Source: Bacteroidota bacterium (GTDB taxonomy: Bacteria; Bacteroidota; JABWAT01). From it: a stretch of DNA of 64,000 nt. Location: NCBI GenBank assembly GCA_020161835.1, contig JAIUNL010000020.1, forward strand, positions 20,295 through 84,294. The letters are read 5' to 3'. Of the stretch, positions 1 to 8,892 are shown one piece after another. Made by a program: the position numbers and the translations under genes. The stretch's first letter is position 1. Every line of letters starts with the position of its first letter. The notes beneath the pieces are model-generated. The model ran no database searches. It was not told the DNA's origin and saw only the letters and a program-made list of their open reading frames with translations.

Positions 1-430
1 CTTTAACAGTACAATTTCAATCATGTCGATGATCGGGATTATTATGTTGTTCGGTTTGGTAACCAAAAATGCGATTCTGTTGATTGACTTCACCAACCAG
101 CTTCGTCTTGAAGGTTATTCAAGATATGAGGCTCTGCTGAAAGCCGGTCCGATCAGATTACGGCCCATTCTGATGACCACTCTTGCCATGATCTTTGGTA
201 TGTTGCCGGTCGCACTCGCGGTCAGTGAAGGTTCTGAAGGCCGGGCACCACTGGGTCAGGCTATCATTGGCGGATTGATTACCTCAACAATGCTGACTTT
301 ATTGGTTGTACCTGTTGTCTATTCACTTCTTGATGATTTCGGTGCATGGTTCGGACGCCTGACAGGGAAAGAAAAGTATAAAATTGAAGAAGAGCCACCC
401 AAAGGCATCCTCGAAAGCAGTCAGGAATAA
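1..430 (+). CDS. RND efflux transporter, C-terminal end (partial)
   Basis: The gene enters from outside the window and the frame is open from base 2. About 142 residues remain. They match the last membrane domain of AcrB/MexB-type inner-membrane drug/proton antiporters: the TKNAILLIDF segment, the RPILMT motif, the GMLPVALA helix, and a final helix ending in VVPVVYSLL. In this family the protein works with a periplasmic adaptor and a TolC-type outer membrane channel. The C-terminal tail after residue GRLTGKEK is charged and cytoplasmic. Substrate cannot be told from this fragment. The adaptor gene is probably upstream, outside the window. Confidence 0.93.
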   Translation, partial: FNSTISIMSMIGIIMLFGLVTKNAILLIDFTNQLRLEGYSRYEALLKAGPIRLRPILMTTLAMIFGMLPVALAVSEGSEGRAPLGQAIIGGLITSTMLTLLVVPVVYSLLDDFGAWFGRLTGKEKYKIEEEPPKGILESSQE

Positions 431-440
431 GTTTAAACAA

Positions 441-468
441 AAAAGTCAGCCCATAAAGCTGACTTTTT
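441..468. terminator. Bidirectional terminator between convergent genes
   Basis: A hairpin with arms AAAAGTCAGC and GCTGACTTTT is flanked by A-rich sequence on the left and a T-run on the right. It lies between the RND gene and the convergent transglutaminase gene, so it can stop transcription from both sides. Confidence 0.8.
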
Positions 469-495
469 TGTTTGTGTGAAAAAGCGGAACAAAAT

Positions 496-2502
496 TTAAT
501 TTCTTGTAAAAATCACTCTTTCATTCAGTTTGGCTTTTACTTTGTCAAAAAACTGTTTGGTTTGAGGGTAAGTACCGGGTGTTACCCAGGGTGTTTTTAC
601 TTCATATTCTTCAGAAACGAGAATTTGATTGTTTGACCCACTTGAAAAAGATTTTTTGAAAAGGAAATTTGGGCTATCCAATGAGATTGGATCCGGAAGG
701 TTACGGGTAGAAAATTTCCGGAAGGGTAAAATAACCGTTTTCTTCTCAATCCGGTAAGGTTGCGAAAATTCAACCGAATATTTTCTGGTTTCCTTTTTCA
801 GCCAGTTAAACTTGTTCATTAACTGAAGCGGATCTGCATGCAGTAAAAGCAAATCACCCTGTCTGACTGCTGCCCCCGATGAAGTAAATGCAAAGCTGAA
901 TCTGAACGGGGTTTTGATTGAATCAAGGCTTGAATGTGACCAGGATTTTACCCGGATATTCCCCATATCACCAATTACCAAAGATTTAATATAGTCGTCA
1001 GTTTGTTTGGGAGTTTTATCTTTAAAGAATGACCTGTATTCGTAATTGTCATCACCATGGAAGGTCAGTTCAACTTTGAATTGTGTTGAATCTCCGTCAA
1101 TAAAACTTACTTCCTGATTAATCTCAACCAGGTTATCTTTTGGAGTAGAAGCCGGTATCTTTTCGATAGTACCTGTTTTTTCATTCGAGATGACCAAAAC
1201 ATTCATACCTTCAACTGAAGATGGGACTTCATCAATGGGTGCGAATTGAAGGGTTGGGTCTAGCCAGTAAATTTTCCCGGAAGGGGCTTTTACTTTCAGT
1301 ATCATGTGATTGAAGCTATAACTCGGAAAACTTGGGTCTATACGACCATCGTCTTTGGTCAGGGCAAGAACCGGGAATGATTCAATGTTGATTGCTTTTA
1401 AGAGTACGAGCAGAAGTGTAGCCTTATCCTTGCAATCACCCCATGAATTTGAAATCACCGTTTTGGGTTCATGCGGACGTAATCCACCATTTCCCAGATA
1501 AATTGAAACATAGCGTATGCCTTGGGCAAAGTTATAAAGGGCCTGAATTTTTTCTTCTTCCTTTGAAAGTCCCGAAACAAGTTCATTCGCTTTTTTTCTG
1601 ATATCATCACTCACGTTTGTCATATCAGTATAATAATTTCTCCAGTACCAGTCAGCCACATTGTTCCAGGTTTCAAACTCACCTTTTGTAAACTTCATAT
1701 ACCCTTTAAAAAGGTCATGATCGGGCATTTGGGGTTCAGGCTCAAATGCCGGAATATCTTCAAGTACCCATGAATTCATAAACTTTGCATCGAGTGTTGA
1801 GCCTGACGGGTTGATCAGGTTTTTCTGGACAGGGTCAGGCATATTCGGAAAATTGTATGCTTTATAGCGCCAGGTCCAGCCGAAACCGCCATCAACCTTG
1901 TCAATTACAAGAATTCTTGGTGCAACCAGTTCGAAAATATTTTTTTTGATCGGAAGGTAGGATTGCATCATCCATTGATCATGAACAAACGGATTTTGTT
2001 TTGAAATGGTGTATTGAAGTTCAATAATGCAATTTTTGGAAACCTGAGGGAAGGTAAAGGTTACAGCCCTCTGATCTGAAAAGACAGTTGACCCGCCTGA
2101 TGACCCGGTAGTGTGGTAAAAATCTTTGCTTTCCAAAACGATCTCAGTACCATCCTCTTTCACTGTTCTGGCACTGATGTCTTTTAAGTTGTCACCTTCG
2201 TGCAGGTAAATTTTATACGAAGCGTATTCTTCAATATTTCTGAAAAGTTTGGTTACTGAGTGAATGGTTTCTTCTGAATTGATTTCATAATACTCCGAAC
2301 CGGCATGAATTGAAACGTCTACCCGTTGATGCCTTAAAATAATGACTGCATCATTTTCAGGATAATTTTCAGGAATAAGCTTTTCAGAATTTTGATACTG
2401 ACTTTCCAGTTCTTTGATATTGGCGAAATTGGCTGATCCGCATCCGGTCAGAAAGAACAAAGAAAGCAGTGTCAGAAAAAGGATGTAATTTTTTGTATTC
2501 AT
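496..2502 (-). CDS. DUF3857 / transglutaminase-like lipoprotein
   Basis: This 668-residue protein starts with a lipoprotein signal (hydrophobic stretch, then LTGC with the lipidated Cys at 21). An N-terminal beta-rich DUF3857-type domain covers about residues 50-270. A transglutaminase-like fold follows with a visible triad: Cys357 in SWGDCKDK, His399 in FNHM, and Asp415 in YWLDPT. The C-terminal third is probably another beta domain. Such proteins are common in the FCB group and sit in the periplasm or outer membrane. Their substrates are mostly unknown, and the fold may act as a protease or only bind peptides. It is a single gene, convergent with the RND gene. Confidence 0.88.
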   Translation of the reverse strand: MNTKNYILFLTLLSLFFLTGCGSANFANIKELESQYQNSEKLIPENYPENDAVIILRHQRVDVSIHAGSEYYEINSEETIHSVTKLFRNIEEYASYKIYLHEGDNLKDISARTVKEDGTEIVLESKDFYHTTGSSGGSTVFSDQRAVTFTFPQVSKNCIIELQYTISKQNPFVHDQWMMQSYLPIKKNIFELVAPRILVIDKVDGGFGWTWRYKAYNFPNMPDPVQKNLINPSGSTLDAKFMNSWVLEDIPAFEPEPQMPDHDLFKGYMKFTKGEFETWNNVADWYWRNYYTDMTNVSDDIRKKANELVSGLSKEEEKIQALYNFAQGIRYVSIYLGNGGLRPHEPKTVISNSWGDCKDKATLLLVLLKAINIESFPVLALTKDDGRIDPSFPSYSFNHMILKVKAPSGKIYWLDPTLQFAPIDEVPSSVEGMNVLVISNEKTGTIEKIPASTPKDNLVEINQEVSFIDGDSTQFKVELTFHGDDNYEYRSFFKDKTPKQTDDYIKSLVIGDMGNIRVKSWSHSSLDSIKTPFRFSFAFTSSGAAVRQGDLLLLHADPLQLMNKFNWLKKETRKYSVEFSQPYRIEKKTVILPFRKFSTRNLPDPISLDSPNFLFKKSFSSGSNNQILVSEEYEVKTPWVTPGTYPQTKQFFDKVKAKLNERVIFTRN

Positions 2503-2755
2503 TTTGTTTTCCCGGGATAGTGAAAGTTCGAAAATATTAATTTAATAAAAAAAAAGAAAATTGGAAGCGGTTTTTCATCAATTTTTAATGGAATGCTATG
2601 TGTTTCAGCAAACGTATCTGCCGGATCTTATGTTAAAGTTTATGGAATTGAAGTTCATTTTCACTTTTTCTATTTCCATATTGAAACTTTGGCTACCGAA
2701 AGCCGTTTAACCAACTTGTGATTTTTGTCAAAACCTTGTAACGGAATCAGAATCC
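2503..2755. other. Intergenic region before the export operon
   Basis: This AT-rich 253-base gap lies between divergent genes and must hold promoters for both. I see no clean -33/-7 pair, no RNA gene and no repeat here. Confidence 0.5.
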
Positions 2756-4102
2756 ATGAAATCAACCGCTTTATTTGCTATTCTTTTACTCAGTGCCGGA
2801 TCTGCTCTGGCACAATCTTCACCAACCAAACTTAATTTGCAGCAAGCCGTTCAGCTGGCCGTAGATAAAAATCCTGACTTGCAGAAAATCCGTCAGAACG
2901 TAAATCTGGCCAAAGCCGATTACCTGCGGGCTATCGGGGCATTTCTGCCATCGGCCGGAGCAAGTCTGGGTGCAACCTATTCGAATGGCTCTCAGTATAT
3001 TGCCCCAACTCTTCCAGTTAAAAACTCTGAAAACAGAAGTTACCGCTGGGGTTTTAATGCAAATATGAATCTATTTAACAGTCTCAGCGATCTGAAAGGT
3101 TTTACTTCTTCAGAGTATAACCTGGAAACAGCAAAACTTCAGTTTGGGCGTTCAGTTCAGACTACTGTTCTCGATGTTACCAGTAACTTTCTTTTGGCAC
3201 TTCAGCGCCAGGAACTGCTTAAGATTGCAGCAGAAGATCTTTCCTATCAGGAAGAACAGTTGAAAAAAATTACTGAAATGACCCGTTTAGGTTCCCGCCC
3301 GATGGTTGATCTCTACAATCAGCAATATGCAAAAGCAAATGCTGAACTGAATCTGATCAATGCACAAAAGAATTTTGAAATTGCAAAAAGTGATCTTGTG
3401 GCTCTGTTATCACTTGATCCAACCTCAGAATATGACATAGAAGCACCGGTTCTTGAAGGGATTAAAACAGATGAACAGTTTTCTTCTCTTGTGCCCCTTC
3501 TGTCATCAGCCCTCAATCAGAGACCTGACTATCAGGCAGCCAAAATCGGACTGAAATCAAGAGAAAATGCCGTCTGGCAAGCCTGGGCAAATTACGGACC
3601 TTCCCTCGATCTTTCATGGAACTGGGGGGCCAACGCGGCATCACCTTCCTCTACAGGAATTAACGTTCCTACACAACTTTCCGATCAGAGAGCATATTCT
3701 GTCAGCTTAACTCTCTCTGTTCCTATTTTTGATCGTTTCCAGACCAATTACATGGTTGAACAAGCTACGGTGAATCTTCAAAACTCACAGTATGATCTCG
3801 AAAAAATGGAAAAAACAATTCAGATTGGCGTGAAACAAGCCTGGCTGGATTATAAATCCTACAAAAAAGCATACGATGCTTCTGAAGCTCAATTCAAGGC
3901 TGCAAGCCTGCTAAAGGAAACGGCTCAGGAAAGATATAATGTTGGTGCCGGAAGTTATCTGGAACTGGCAAATGCAACAAAAGATTTTGTGACTGCTGCC
4001 AGTAATCTGACCACAAGCAAATACCAGTTTGAATTTCAGAAAAAAGTGCTTGAATTCTACATCGGTAGTCTGAACCCTGAAGATTATGTTAACATCCGCT
4101 AA
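2756..4102 (+). CDS. TolC-family outer membrane efflux protein
   Basis: The 448-residue protein has a cleavable signal peptide ending at SALA/Q (about residue 20). Two repeats of the outer membrane efflux fold follow, with the usual start 'LNLQQAVQLAVDKNPDL' and long alpha-helical regions rich in Gln, Ala and Leu. It forms a trimeric channel across the outer membrane and periplasm. It is the first gene of a five-gene operon: the adaptor gene begins 24 bases after its stop. This arrangement suggests a dedicated exit duct for the MacAB-type pump encoded next to it. Confidence 0.92.
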   Translation: MKSTALFAILLLSAGSALAQSSPTKLNLQQAVQLAVDKNPDLQKIRQNVNLAKADYLRAIGAFLPSAGASLGATYSNGSQYIAPTLPVKNSENRSYRWGFNANMNLFNSLSDLKGFTSSEYNLETAKLQFGRSVQTTVLDVTSNFLLALQRQELLKIAAEDLSYQEEQLKKITEMTRLGSRPMVDLYNQQYAKANAELNLINAQKNFEIAKSDLVALLSLDPTSEYDIEAPVLEGIKTDEQFSSLVPLLSSALNQRPDYQAAKIGLKSRENAVWQAWANYGPSLDLSWNWGANAASPSSTGINVPTQLSDQRAYSVSLTLSVPIFDRFQTNYMVEQATVNLQNSQYDLEKMEKTIQIGVKQAWLDYKSYKKAYDASEAQFKAASLLKETAQERYNVGAGSYLELANATKDFVTAASNLTTSKYQFEFQKKVLEFYIGSLNPEDYVNIR

Positions 4103-4126
4103 AAGAGAAAAAGGAAAATTCTGATT

Positions 4127-5425
4127 ATGGCTCAGCCAAACGGATCCAAAAAGAAAAAAATAATCATCATCAGTATTCTTTTGGTGGTGGTACTTGCAAG
4201 TATTCTGTTTGCTGTCTTTGGTAAAAAGGACAAAGGAATATTGGTTAATGCTGAACAGGTTTCAAAAAGGGATATCACCCAGATTGTAACAGCTTCAGGG
4301 AAAATTTACCCGGAAATTGAAGTTAAAATTTCTCCTGATGTTTCAGGTGAAGTAATTGAACTGGCCGTTGTTGAAGGTCAGGTCGTAAAAAAAGGACAAT
4401 TCCTTGCCCGGATCAAACCCGATTTCTATAAATTCCAGATGGAACAAAGTGCCGCAGGATTAACTTCAGCACAATCTCAGTCGAACTCTGCTCAGGCTCA
4501 GTTCGAGAAAGCTGAAAAGGAACTGAAGCGTGTTCAGGAAATGGCTAATAAAAATCTGATTTCTGCTTCTGAGCTTGAAACTGCAAAAACAAATTTTCAG
4601 GTCGCCCAGCAAACTTTAAATGCTTCGCAAGCTGATATCAAAAGGTCAAAAGCCACAGTTGATCAGGCACAGGAAAGTCTGAACAAGACCAGTATTTTTT
4701 CTCCGATTGATGGTATTATTTCAAGTCTGCTTATCGAAAAAGGTGAACGGGTAGTCGGTACGTCACAGTTTGCAGGAACTGAAATTATGCGCATTGCAGA
4801 TTTCAGTAAAATGGAAGTCAGGGTTGATGTGAATGAAAATGATGTGGTCAATGTCAGTATTGGTGACACGGCCAGAATCACAGTTGATGCCATGAAAACA
4901 AAAGTTTTCGTCGGTCTCGTTACCGAAATTGCACACACACCGGTCACCAAAGGATTGGGTTCACAGGAAGAGGTAACCAACTTTCCAGTGAAAATAAAAA
5001 TTGTAAATCCGGATAAAGAATTCAGATCAGGTCTTTCTGCAACCGCTGATATTGAAACAGATATGGTGAATGATGTTCTGAGTGTTCCAATCCAGTCAGT
5101 AACCATCCGCCGTGAAGTAAAGAAGGCTGAAAACGAAGGCGAAAACAAAGAAGACAATCAGGAAAAACCGGAAGCTAAGCCTGCAAAAGCACTTAAGGAA
5201 CCTGCAAAAATTGTATTTATTGCAGAAAACGGTGTGGCAAAAACAGTTGAAGTTACCACCGGTATCAGCGACGACCGCTTCATTGAAATCAAGTCCGGAC
5301 TCAAAGGGACGGAACAGGTTATTACAGGTTCTTACCGTGCAATTTCACGGGAGCTGAACGATCAAAGCAAAATTCAGGTTGAAGATCCGAATAAGAAAAA
5401 ATCTGCAACTGAAGTTAAAGAATAA
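4127..5425 (+). CDS. MacA/HlyD-type periplasmic adaptor (membrane fusion protein)
   Basis: The protein has 432 residues. A single N-terminal membrane helix follows a Lys-rich start (about residues 10-28). Then come a split lipoyl-like domain (around GEVIELAVVEGQVVKKGQ), a coiled-coil hairpin at about 105-185 rich in Ala, Gln and Glu, and beta-barrel domains. A low-complexity Glu/Lys/Asn segment at about 330-360 interrupts the membrane-proximal domain. The protein bridges the inner-membrane ABC transporter and the TolC channel. The ATPase gene starts 17 bases downstream. The family is clear, but the cargo is unknown. Confidence 0.92.
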   Translation: MAQPNGSKKKKIIIISILLVVVLASILFAVFGKKDKGILVNAEQVSKRDITQIVTASGKIYPEIEVKISPDVSGEVIELAVVEGQVVKKGQFLARIKPDFYKFQMEQSAAGLTSAQSQSNSAQAQFEKAEKELKRVQEMANKNLISASELETAKTNFQVAQQTLNASQADIKRSKATVDQAQESLNKTSIFSPIDGIISSLLIEKGERVVGTSQFAGTEIMRIADFSKMEVRVDVNENDVVNVSIGDTARITVDAMKTKVFVGLVTEIAHTPVTKGLGSQEEVTNFPVKIKIVNPDKEFRSGLSATADIETDMVNDVLSVPIQSVTIRREVKKAENEGENKEDNQEKPEAKPAKALKEPAKIVFIAENGVAKTVEVTTGISDDRFIEIKSGLKGTEQVITGSYRAISRELNDQSKIQVEDPNKKKSATEVKE

Positions 5426-5442
5426 TCAGCAGGGCGAGTGAA

Positions 5443-6156
5443 ATGAAAGAGAATCTGATTCACATTGAAAATATGACCAAAGTTTATATCATGGGAACCC
5501 AGGAAGTTCATGCACTTCGGGGAGTCAGCCTTGATATTTCTGAAAATGAGTATGTCGCGGTAATGGGTCCGTCTGGGTCTGGTAAATCTACACTGATGAA
5601 TATGTTCGGTTGTCTTGATACACCAACATCAGGAGTTTATCAGTTCAAAGGGCATGACGTTTCTATCATGACAGATAATGAACTGGCCCGCATCCGGAAC
5701 AAGGAAATCGGTTTTGTATTTCAGTCGTTTAATCTGCTGCCCCGATCAAATGCCCTGCACAATGTTGAATTACCCCTGATTTACGCCGGTGTTTCTGCCC
5801 ATGATCGCCGTGAAAGAGCCATGGATGCCCTAACCAATGTAGGTCTTGGCGACCGTGTACATCATAAACCCAATGAACTTTCGGGTGGTCAGCGCCAACG
5901 TGTTGCTATTGCCCGTGCATTGGTCACAAAACCCTCAATCATTCTGGCAGATGAGCCAACCGGTGCGCTTGATTCAAAAACCGGGGAAGAAATTATGCTT
6001 TTATTTGAGGATTTGTATAAAGCCGGAAACACAATTATTGTCGTAACTCACGAAGAAGATATCGCCAAACATGCCCGGCGGGTAATCCGGTTAAAAGACG
6101 GACATATTGAAACTGATGAATCCAGAGTTGGTCATCTTCAGGCAAGTCACGCATGA
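5443..6156 (+). CDS. MacB/LolD-type ABC transporter ATPase
   Basis: This 237-residue nucleotide-binding subunit has all expected motifs: Walker A GPSGSGKST, the Q-loop in FVFQSFNLL, the signature LSGGQRQRVAIARAL, Walker B IILADEPTGALD, and the H-loop His in VVTHEEDIA. Sequence and length match the free-standing ATPases of the MacB, LolD and FtsE group. Its stop overlaps the next start by 4 bases (ATGA), which implies translational coupling with the permease. Confidence 0.95.
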   Translation: MKENLIHIENMTKVYIMGTQEVHALRGVSLDISENEYVAVMGPSGSGKSTLMNMFGCLDTPTSGVYQFKGHDVSIMTDNELARIRNKEIGFVFQSFNLLPRSNALHNVELPLIYAGVSAHDRRERAMDALTNVGLGDRVHHKPNELSGGQRQRVAIARALVTKPSIILADEPTGALDSKTGEEIMLLFEDLYKAGNTIIVVTHEEDIAKHARRVIRLKDGHIETDESRVGHLQASHA

Positions 6157-7382
6157 ATTTATTCCTGTTACAGCTTAAGGAAAGTGTCCTGATTGCACTT
6201 TCGTCGATCAGGGCAAATAAAATGCGGTCACTTCTCACGACGTTGGGTATCGTGATTGGTATTGTTTCTGTAACCTCAATGAACATGATGATGAGCGGAA
6301 TAGACAATGCCTTTAAGTCATCTTTAACCATGATCGGAAATGACGTTCTTTATATTCAGAAGTTTCCCTGGTTTATGAACCGTGATGATTGGTGGTCTTT
6401 CAGAAACCGTCCGGAATTGCAGGAATCTTACTTGCCGATTATCAGGGAGCAATCGCAAAATGCGCTGTACGTTGTTCCGAGGGCTGGTGCAGGCGGAGAT
6501 GTAAAATTTTCGGAAAACAGTGTAAACGGTGTTTTCGTAAACGGCGTGGTTGATGATGAATTAAGGGTTTCCGGGTCGGATCTTTCTGACGGAAGGTTTT
6601 TTACTGAACTTGAAAATTCCGCCGGTCGAAGTGTGATCGTTCTCGGTTCAGAAGTGGCCAAATCTCTTTTTGATGAGAGTGATCCCATCGGAAAAAAAGT
6701 GGTGTTGAACGGGCATCCTTACAGTGTGATCGGTGTACTTTCAAAACAGGGGAAATTTCTCGGACTTTTCAGCCGTGATAATCAGGTCATGATCCCGTTC
6801 GGTACATTTAAAAAGTATTTTGGTATCCGTCGCGGGATTACCATTGCTGTGAAAATCAAAGACGAGAAAAAAATTGAGGAAGCAAAAGGTGAACTTACGC
6901 TGATCATGCGAAAATTACGGCGTTTGAGTGCTACTCAGGAAGAAAATTTTGCTATAAACCAGCAGGAAGCCTTTAAGCAGCAATTAGACGGAATCAGTGC
7001 CGGTATTTACGGAGTAGGCATTTTTATCACCTCACTTTCTTTGATTGTCGGGATGATTGGCGTCATGAATATTATGTTCGTTTCGGTTAAAGAGCGAACA
7101 CGCGAAATCGGAATCAGAAAGGCTTTAGGCGCCACCCGAAAGATTTTACTTATCCAGTTCCTGATCGAAGCCATGACGATAAGTCTCATTGGCGGGCTGA
7201 TAGGACTTTCCATTTCAGCAGGTCTCAAATTTGTTATTGACCATTATTTTGTTGCCGAAATGCCACTGGGTGTGATCATGATTTCTATCGTTGTGTCATT
7301 GGTTGTTGGGCTTATTGCCGGTATTCTGCCAGCCAATACAGCAGCAAAACAGGATCCGATTGAGGCATTACGATATGAATGA
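6153..7382 (+). CDS. MacB-type ABC transporter permease (first of two)
   Basis: This 409-residue permease has one N-terminal helix (around LLTTLGIVIGIVSVTS), a large periplasmic MacB core domain at about 50-270, and three C-terminal helices. The FtsX-domain motif is present (GVMNIMFVSVKERTREIGIRKALGATR begins near residue 300). It ends with the typical DPIEALRYE. It couples ATP hydrolysis in the neighbouring subunit to movement of the periplasmic adaptor. The following permease gene overlaps its end, so the two may form a heterodimer. Confidence 0.93.
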   Translation: MNLFLLQLKESVLIALSSIRANKMRSLLTTLGIVIGIVSVTSMNMMMSGIDNAFKSSLTMIGNDVLYIQKFPWFMNRDDWWSFRNRPELQESYLPIIREQSQNALYVVPRAGAGGDVKFSENSVNGVFVNGVVDDELRVSGSDLSDGRFFTELENSAGRSVIVLGSEVAKSLFDESDPIGKKVVLNGHPYSVIGVLSKQGKFLGLFSRDNQVMIPFGTFKKYFGIRRGITIAVKIKDEKKIEEAKGELTLIMRKLRRLSATQEENFAINQQEAFKQQLDGISAGIYGVGIFITSLSLIVGMIGVMNIMFVSVKERTREIGIRKALGATRKILLIQFLIEAMTISLIGGLIGLSISAGLKFVIDHYFVAEMPLGVIMISIVVSLVVGLIAGILPANTAAKQDPIEALRYE

Positions 7383-8625
7383 AAAACTCGAGAATAAACT
7401 TAACGCGGCAAAAGAGCTCCTTTCTGTTTCCATTGACAGTGTTAAAGTCAATAAACTGAGAAGTATACTCACCCTCACAGGAATTGCAATTGGTGTATTT
7501 TCAATTATTGCAGTGATGACTGCAATCGGGGTTCTTCAGCAATCCATTGAAAGCGGACTTAATCAACTAGGTGCGAATACTTTCCAGATTCAGAAATATG
7601 ATGGTGGCATTAATAATAATGATCGTGACCGGGTAAAACGCCGTGATATTACCTACGATCAGGGAAGAGTTGTAGCAGAAAAATCGACACTGGCACGTTT
7701 TATTGGTCTTGAAGCCTGGTCGTTTGGCGACAAGTTAAAATCCCGGTATGAAGAAACCCGCCAGGATGTGCAGATTGCCGGTGGTGATTATGCTTTTTTT
7801 CCAAATAACAGCTACAATATTGAATTCGGCCGGTCAATAAATGATGAAGATGTCAGACTGGAACGCCAAATAGTTGTGTTAGGAAAAGATGTGGCTAAAA
7901 AGCTGTTTCCAAATTCTGATCCTTTGGGTGAAACTATTGTATACAAAGGTCAAAAGTTTACCGTTTCAGGTGTCATGGAGGCCCGGGGTTCAAATTTTGG
8001 GCAAAGTCAGGATAATCTTATAGTCATACCTCTGACAGCATTTTTTAAAATTCATGGAAGTAATGTACCCGATCTTCACATTACAGTTATGGCAGCTTCC
8101 GCCGAATTGATGGAGGCCACCATGGATGAATGTTTTGGCCTTTTGCGTACAGCAAGGGGTCTGGAACCTGGTGAAGAAAATGATTTTGCTGTTTTTAGCA
8201 ACGACTCCATGGTTGAAAACTTTAATGAGTTTACAGGGGCGTTTAAGCTTGCTGCAGCGGCCATATCCTTCATTGCTTTATTAGCAGCCGGAATTGGAAT
8301 TATGAATATCATGCTTGTTTCGGTTACCGAACGTACCCGTGAAATCGGTATCAGAAAAGCAGTAGGCGCTACCCGGCCCAATATCATGTTTCAGTTTGTT
8401 TCTGAAGCCATCATTATTTGTCAGATTGGTGGACTTGCCGGTATTATTCTCGGTGCAGTTGCCGGTAATCTGGTTTCACTTCTTATGGATGTTCCCGCTT
8501 ATTTCCCTTATCTCTGGGCCATTATTGGTGTTGTGATTTGCAGCCTGGTTGGTATTGTATTCGGGTCATATCCGGCCTACAAAGCGGCCAATCTTGATCC
8601 GATTGCAGCACTCAGATATGAATAG
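7375..8625 (+). CDS. MacB-type ABC transporter permease (second of two)
   Basis: I place the start at ATG 7375 (MNEKLENK), which overlaps the previous stop by 8 bases. An earlier in-frame ATG at 7291 would run through the upstream gene. From 7375 the protein has 416 residues: an N-terminal helix (ILTLTGIAIGVFSIIAVM), a MacB-type periplasmic domain, then FtsX-type helices with GIMNIMLVSVTERTREIGIRK and a DPIAALRYE end. It is related to the preceding permease but clearly diverged, which suggests a two-permease heteromer rather than a recent duplication. It is the last gene of the operon. Confidence 0.92.
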   Translation: MNEKLENKLNAAKELLSVSIDSVKVNKLRSILTLTGIAIGVFSIIAVMTAIGVLQQSIESGLNQLGANTFQIQKYDGGINNNDRDRVKRRDITYDQGRVVAEKSTLARFIGLEAWSFGDKLKSRYEETRQDVQIAGGDYAFFPNNSYNIEFGRSINDEDVRLERQIVVLGKDVAKKLFPNSDPLGETIVYKGQKFTVSGVMEARGSNFGQSQDNLIVIPLTAFFKIHGSNVPDLHITVMAASAELMEATMDECFGLLRTARGLEPGEENDFAVFSNDSMVENFNEFTGAFKLAAAAISFIALLAAGIGIMNIMLVSVTERTREIGIRKAVGATRPNIMFQFVSEAIIICQIGGLAGIILGAVAGNLVSLLMDVPAYFPYLWAIIGVVICSLVGIVFGSYPAYKAANLDPIAALRYE

Positions 8626-8859
8626 TTATAAGTCGAGAGCAGCGAAGATCCCGAACTAGCTTCGGGGTGACAAGTTATAAGTGGTAAGTGAGAAGTTGGG
8701 TGATACGGGGTACGCTTTACGGAACATCGGGATGCAATAACATTTGCCTTTTGCAAAGGTGAGATGCCAAAGGCAAAGGGGTTTGTTAGGCAATGAACGT
8801 AATCAAATGAATCGTCTGGTATTTAATCAATTATTTAAAATCCTGAAATTGCCATAAAC
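8626..8859. repeat. Intergenic region with palindromic and degenerate repeats
   Basis: No gene is seen. Bases 8636-8672 contain a hairpin-like 'GATCCCGAA...TTCGGGGTGACAA' element, of the same kind as one at 47,699-47,747. Then follows a low-complexity run built of 'aagttataagtggtaagtgag' type words, which resembles decayed intergenic repeats elsewhere in the window (17,470; 24,450; 25,140). Confidence 0.5.
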
Positions 8860-8889
8860 AAAAACGCCGGTCATTGAACCGGCGTTTTT
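8860..8889. terminator. Terminator of citrate synthase gene
   Basis: The arms AAAACGCCGGT and ACCGGCGTTTT have a short loop and are flanked by A-rich and T-rich sequence. The hairpin ends just after the citrate synthase stop on the minus strand and can also stop the plus-strand export operon. Confidence 0.85.
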
Positions 8890-8892
8890 GTT